Origin: Paracoccaceae bacterium
Lineage (GTDB): Bacteria > Pseudomonadota > Alphaproteobacteria > Rhizobiales > Stappiaceae
DNA: 42,886 nt
Direction of reading: 5' to 3'
NCBI GenBank assembly: GCA_002709505.1
Contig: PARB01000068.1
Coordinates: forward strand, 1-42,886
The position numbers were made by a program, and so were the translations under genes. Under the pieces are notes generated by a model. It was not told the origin of the DNA. It saw only the letters and a program-made list of their open reading frames with translations, and did not search any database. Shown in pieces: positions 41,282 to 42,886 of this stretch (positions within the stretch are counted from its first letter, which is position 1; each line of letters starts with the position of its first letter).

Positions 41282-42730
41282 ATGAGACGTCTGGCGGACT
41301 TTGCGCGCGACCTTCAGGCCGACGGCGACACGCTCGCCCGGCTCAGACAGGACGTCATCGGCGAGGGCGTTTGCTTCGACGGTCCCTTCGGCACGCGGCG
41401 GCTGGTCTATGCCGACTACACCGCCTCCGGTCGCGCGCTTGGCTGCGTCGAGCGCTTCATCGCCGAGAGCGTCCTGCCGTTCTACGCCAACAGCCATACC
41501 GAGGCCTCGTTTTGCGGAAGCGCGATGACCCGGCTCAGGGCCGAGGCGCGGGCGACGATTGCCCGTCTCCTCAATGCAGGGCCGGACGCCTCGGTGATCT
41601 TTGCCGGCAGCGGCGCCACCGCCGGGGTGACGCGGCTGGTCTCGCTGCTCGGGCTTGACCATCGCGCAGGGGACGACCACCCCGGCTTGCGGCCTCTCGT
41701 GATTATCGGCCCCTACGAGCATCATTCCAATATCCTGCCCTGGCGCGAATCCGCGGCCGACGTGATTGCGGTCGATGAGGCATTGTCCGGTGGCCCCGAT
41801 CTTGAGGCCCTGGAGGAGATCCTGCGCCGGAACGCCGAGCGGCCTCTAATTGTCGGCGCGTTTTCCGCAGCCTCGAATGTCACCGGCATCGTCACCGATG
41901 TCGTCGCAGTGACGCGGATCCTGAAGCGGCACGGGGCACTTGCAGTCTGGGACTATGCCGGCGGGGGACCTTATCTGCCCGTCGACATGCGGCCCGCGCC
42001 CGGCGTCGCGCTCGATGCCGTCTTCCTGTCGCCGCACAAGTTTGCCGGCGGACCGGCGGCCTCCGGCGTGCTGGCGGTGCGTGGGGATGCGGTGCGGCGC
42101 AAGATCCCGACGGCGCCCGGCGGCGGGACCGTGACCTTCGTCTCGCCCTGGGGGCACGATTATTCCGCCTCGCTTGCAGCGCGCGAGGAAGCGGGCACAC
42201 CGGATGTGATCGGCGACATTCGCGCGGCACTCGTCTTTCTGGTGAAGGAGGCGATCGGCCAGGAAACCATCGCCGCGCGTGACGGTGTCCTGTGCGAGCG
42301 CGCCTTCGCGGCCTGGTCCGCCGTTCCCGAGATCGACCTTCTGGCCGGCGACCAGCGGGCGCGGCTGCCGATCTTCTCCTTTCGCGTCCGCGACGGCGCC
42401 GGCGGTTTCATTCACCAGCAACTGGTGACGCGCATGCTGAGCGACCACTACGGCATTCAGGCCCGGGGCGGTTGCGCCTGCGCGGGGCCGTACGGGCACC
42501 GGTTGCTGGAGATCGATGCGGCTGCGTCGTCGGTTCTGCGCGAGGCGATCCTGAAGGGGGAGGAGATCGAAAAGCCGGGCTGGTGCCGGCTCAACCTGTC
42601 GTATCTGATGGAGGACGCGACGGTCGGCTTCGTGCTGGACAGCGTTGCCGAGCTTGCCCGGCGCGCCCCGTCTCTCGTTCCGCTCTATGCCTGCGATCGG
42701 ACGACCGCCCGGTTCTCGGCTTCCGGATAG
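41282..42730 (+). CDS. Class-V aminotransferase-fold PLP enzyme, cysteine-desulfurase-like
   Basis: 482 residues from the ATG at 41282, which has GGAGG at 41273-41277; an ATG at 41258 lacks one. The PLP Lys is Lys253 in 'LSPHKFAGG', and the cofactor-stacking segment is 'DYAGGGPYLPVD' with Asp224. The loop near the C-terminus 'QARGGCACAGPYGHRLL' contains the Cys pair found in many members. This resembles the SufS/NifS-like or selenocysteine lyase-like group rather than true cysteine desulfurase. The substrate is probably an amino acid sensed by the adjacent Lrp regulator. Confidence 0.85.
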   Translation: MRRLADFARDLQADGDTLARLRQDVIGEGVCFDGPFGTRRLVYADYTASGRALGCVERFIAESVLPFYANSHTEASFCGSAMTRLRAEARATIARLLNAGPDASVIFAGSGATAGVTRLVSLLGLDHRAGDDHPGLRPLVIIGPYEHHSNILPWRESAADVIAVDEALSGGPDLEALEEILRRNAERPLIVGAFSAASNVTGIVTDVVAVTRILKRHGALAVWDYAGGGPYLPVDMRPAPGVALDAVFLSPHKFAGGPAASGVLAVRGDAVRRKIPTAPGGGTVTFVSPWGHDYSASLAAREEAGTPDVIGDIRAALVFLVKEAIGQETIAARDGVLCERAFAAWSAVPEIDLLAGDQRARLPIFSFRVRDGAGGFIHQQLVTRMLSDHYGIQARGGCACAGPYGHRLLEIDAAASSVLREAILKGEEIEKPGWCRLNLSYLMEDATVGFVLDSVAELARRAPSLVPLYACDRTTARFSASG

Positions 42731-42740
42731 CAGCGGATGC

Positions 42741-42769
42741 AAAAAGGGCCGCGTCGCCGCGGCCCCTTT
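42741..42769 (-). terminator. Probable bidirectional terminator between the PLP-enzyme and receptor genes
   Basis: An 8-bp GC-rich stem (42746-42753 with 42758-42765) with A-run on the left (42741-42745) and TTT on the right. It serves the minus-strand gene to the right best. Confidence 0.7.
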
Positions 42770-42791
42770 CAATGCTTGATATTGCCAGGCG

Positions 42792-42886
42792 TCAGGCCGC
42801 GCGGACCCCCGCGAGGAACCTGTCGACCTCGCTGCGCAGCACTTCCGACTGTTGCGACAGCTCGTTGGCCGCGCTGACCAGCTGGC
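42792..42886 (-). CDS. Probable methyl-accepting chemotaxis protein, C-terminal end (rest beyond the window)
   Basis: Only the last 31 codons are visible: '...ANELSQQSEVLRSEVDRFLAGVRAA' and stop. This helical 'LS.Q...LR.EV..FL..VR' ending is the usual C-terminal end of an MCP signalling hairpin. Fits the CheZ-like protein elsewhere in the window. Short, so moderate confidence. Confidence 0.6.
   Translation of the reverse strand, partial: QLVSAANELSQQSEVLRSEVDRFLAGVRAA

Overview
The window reads as chromosome of a GC-rich alphaproteobacterium, most likely order Hyphomicrobiales (Rhizobiales) and possibly a marine Stappiaceae-type organism. This is inferred from gene content: a giant Growth Pole Ring (GPR/RgsE)-type polarity protein, a DUF2336 protein, a DUF1488 protein, a CheZ-like phosphatase, a STAS-fused MlaE permease and toxin proteins with the 'NPAQP...GG.WT' and 'GHNNPP' motifs. 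No rRNA, intact tRNA, CRISPR array, transposase or phage structural gene was recognised. The taxonomic call is inference.

Layout. 1-5.7 kb: the end of a FadL-type outer-membrane channel, an atypical SDR, a small lipoprotein, a PliG-like periplasmic lysozyme inhibitor, an LpxH-like phosphoesterase translationally coupled to a GT4 glycosyltransferase, and a threonine dehydratase-like enzyme. 5.7-8.3 kb: a DUF2336 protein and a CheZ-like phosphatase, both on the minus strand. 8.4-11.6 kb: an HcaT-like MFS transporter, convergent with a dgcN-dgcA pair (D-glutamate catabolism). 11.8-16.2 kb: a four-gene Mla/Lin-type lipid ABC importer (STAS-permease, ATPase, MCE protein, auxiliary lipoprotein).

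16.2-18.95 kb is an AT-richer island. It holds an 18-bp perfect inverted repeat, a two-gene overlapping operon (a four-helix membrane protein plus an orphan DndC/PAPS-reductase-like PP-loop enzyme) and a 5'-half tRNA-Arg(CCT)-like remnant. This is the best candidate for an undescribed system. 19.0-24.5 kb is the giant GPR-like coiled-coil protein with 22-residue repeats. 24.7-27.4 kb holds a small conserved protein, an Hpt phosphotransfer protein, a [2Fe-2S] ferredoxin and an MFS transporter.

27.6-29.3 kb is a second accessory locus. It is a polymorphic-toxin gene split by one in-frame TAA, a nucleotidyltransferase-fold toxin domain, a translationally coupled acidic immunity candidate, and an orphan partial copy of the toxin domain that begins exactly behind the immunity gene.

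29.5-42.9 kb: a B12-binding radical SAM enzyme, a secreted fasciclin protein, a tandem universal stress protein with an FNR/FixK-like box upstream, a Pat-type acyl-CoA synthetase/GNAT protein, an acetolactate-synthase-like ThDP enzyme, a conserved hypothetical, a transglutaminase-like protein with DUF1488, two small overlapping genes, a divergent Lrp regulator / class-V PLP enzyme pair, and the C-terminal end of a probable chemotaxis receptor.
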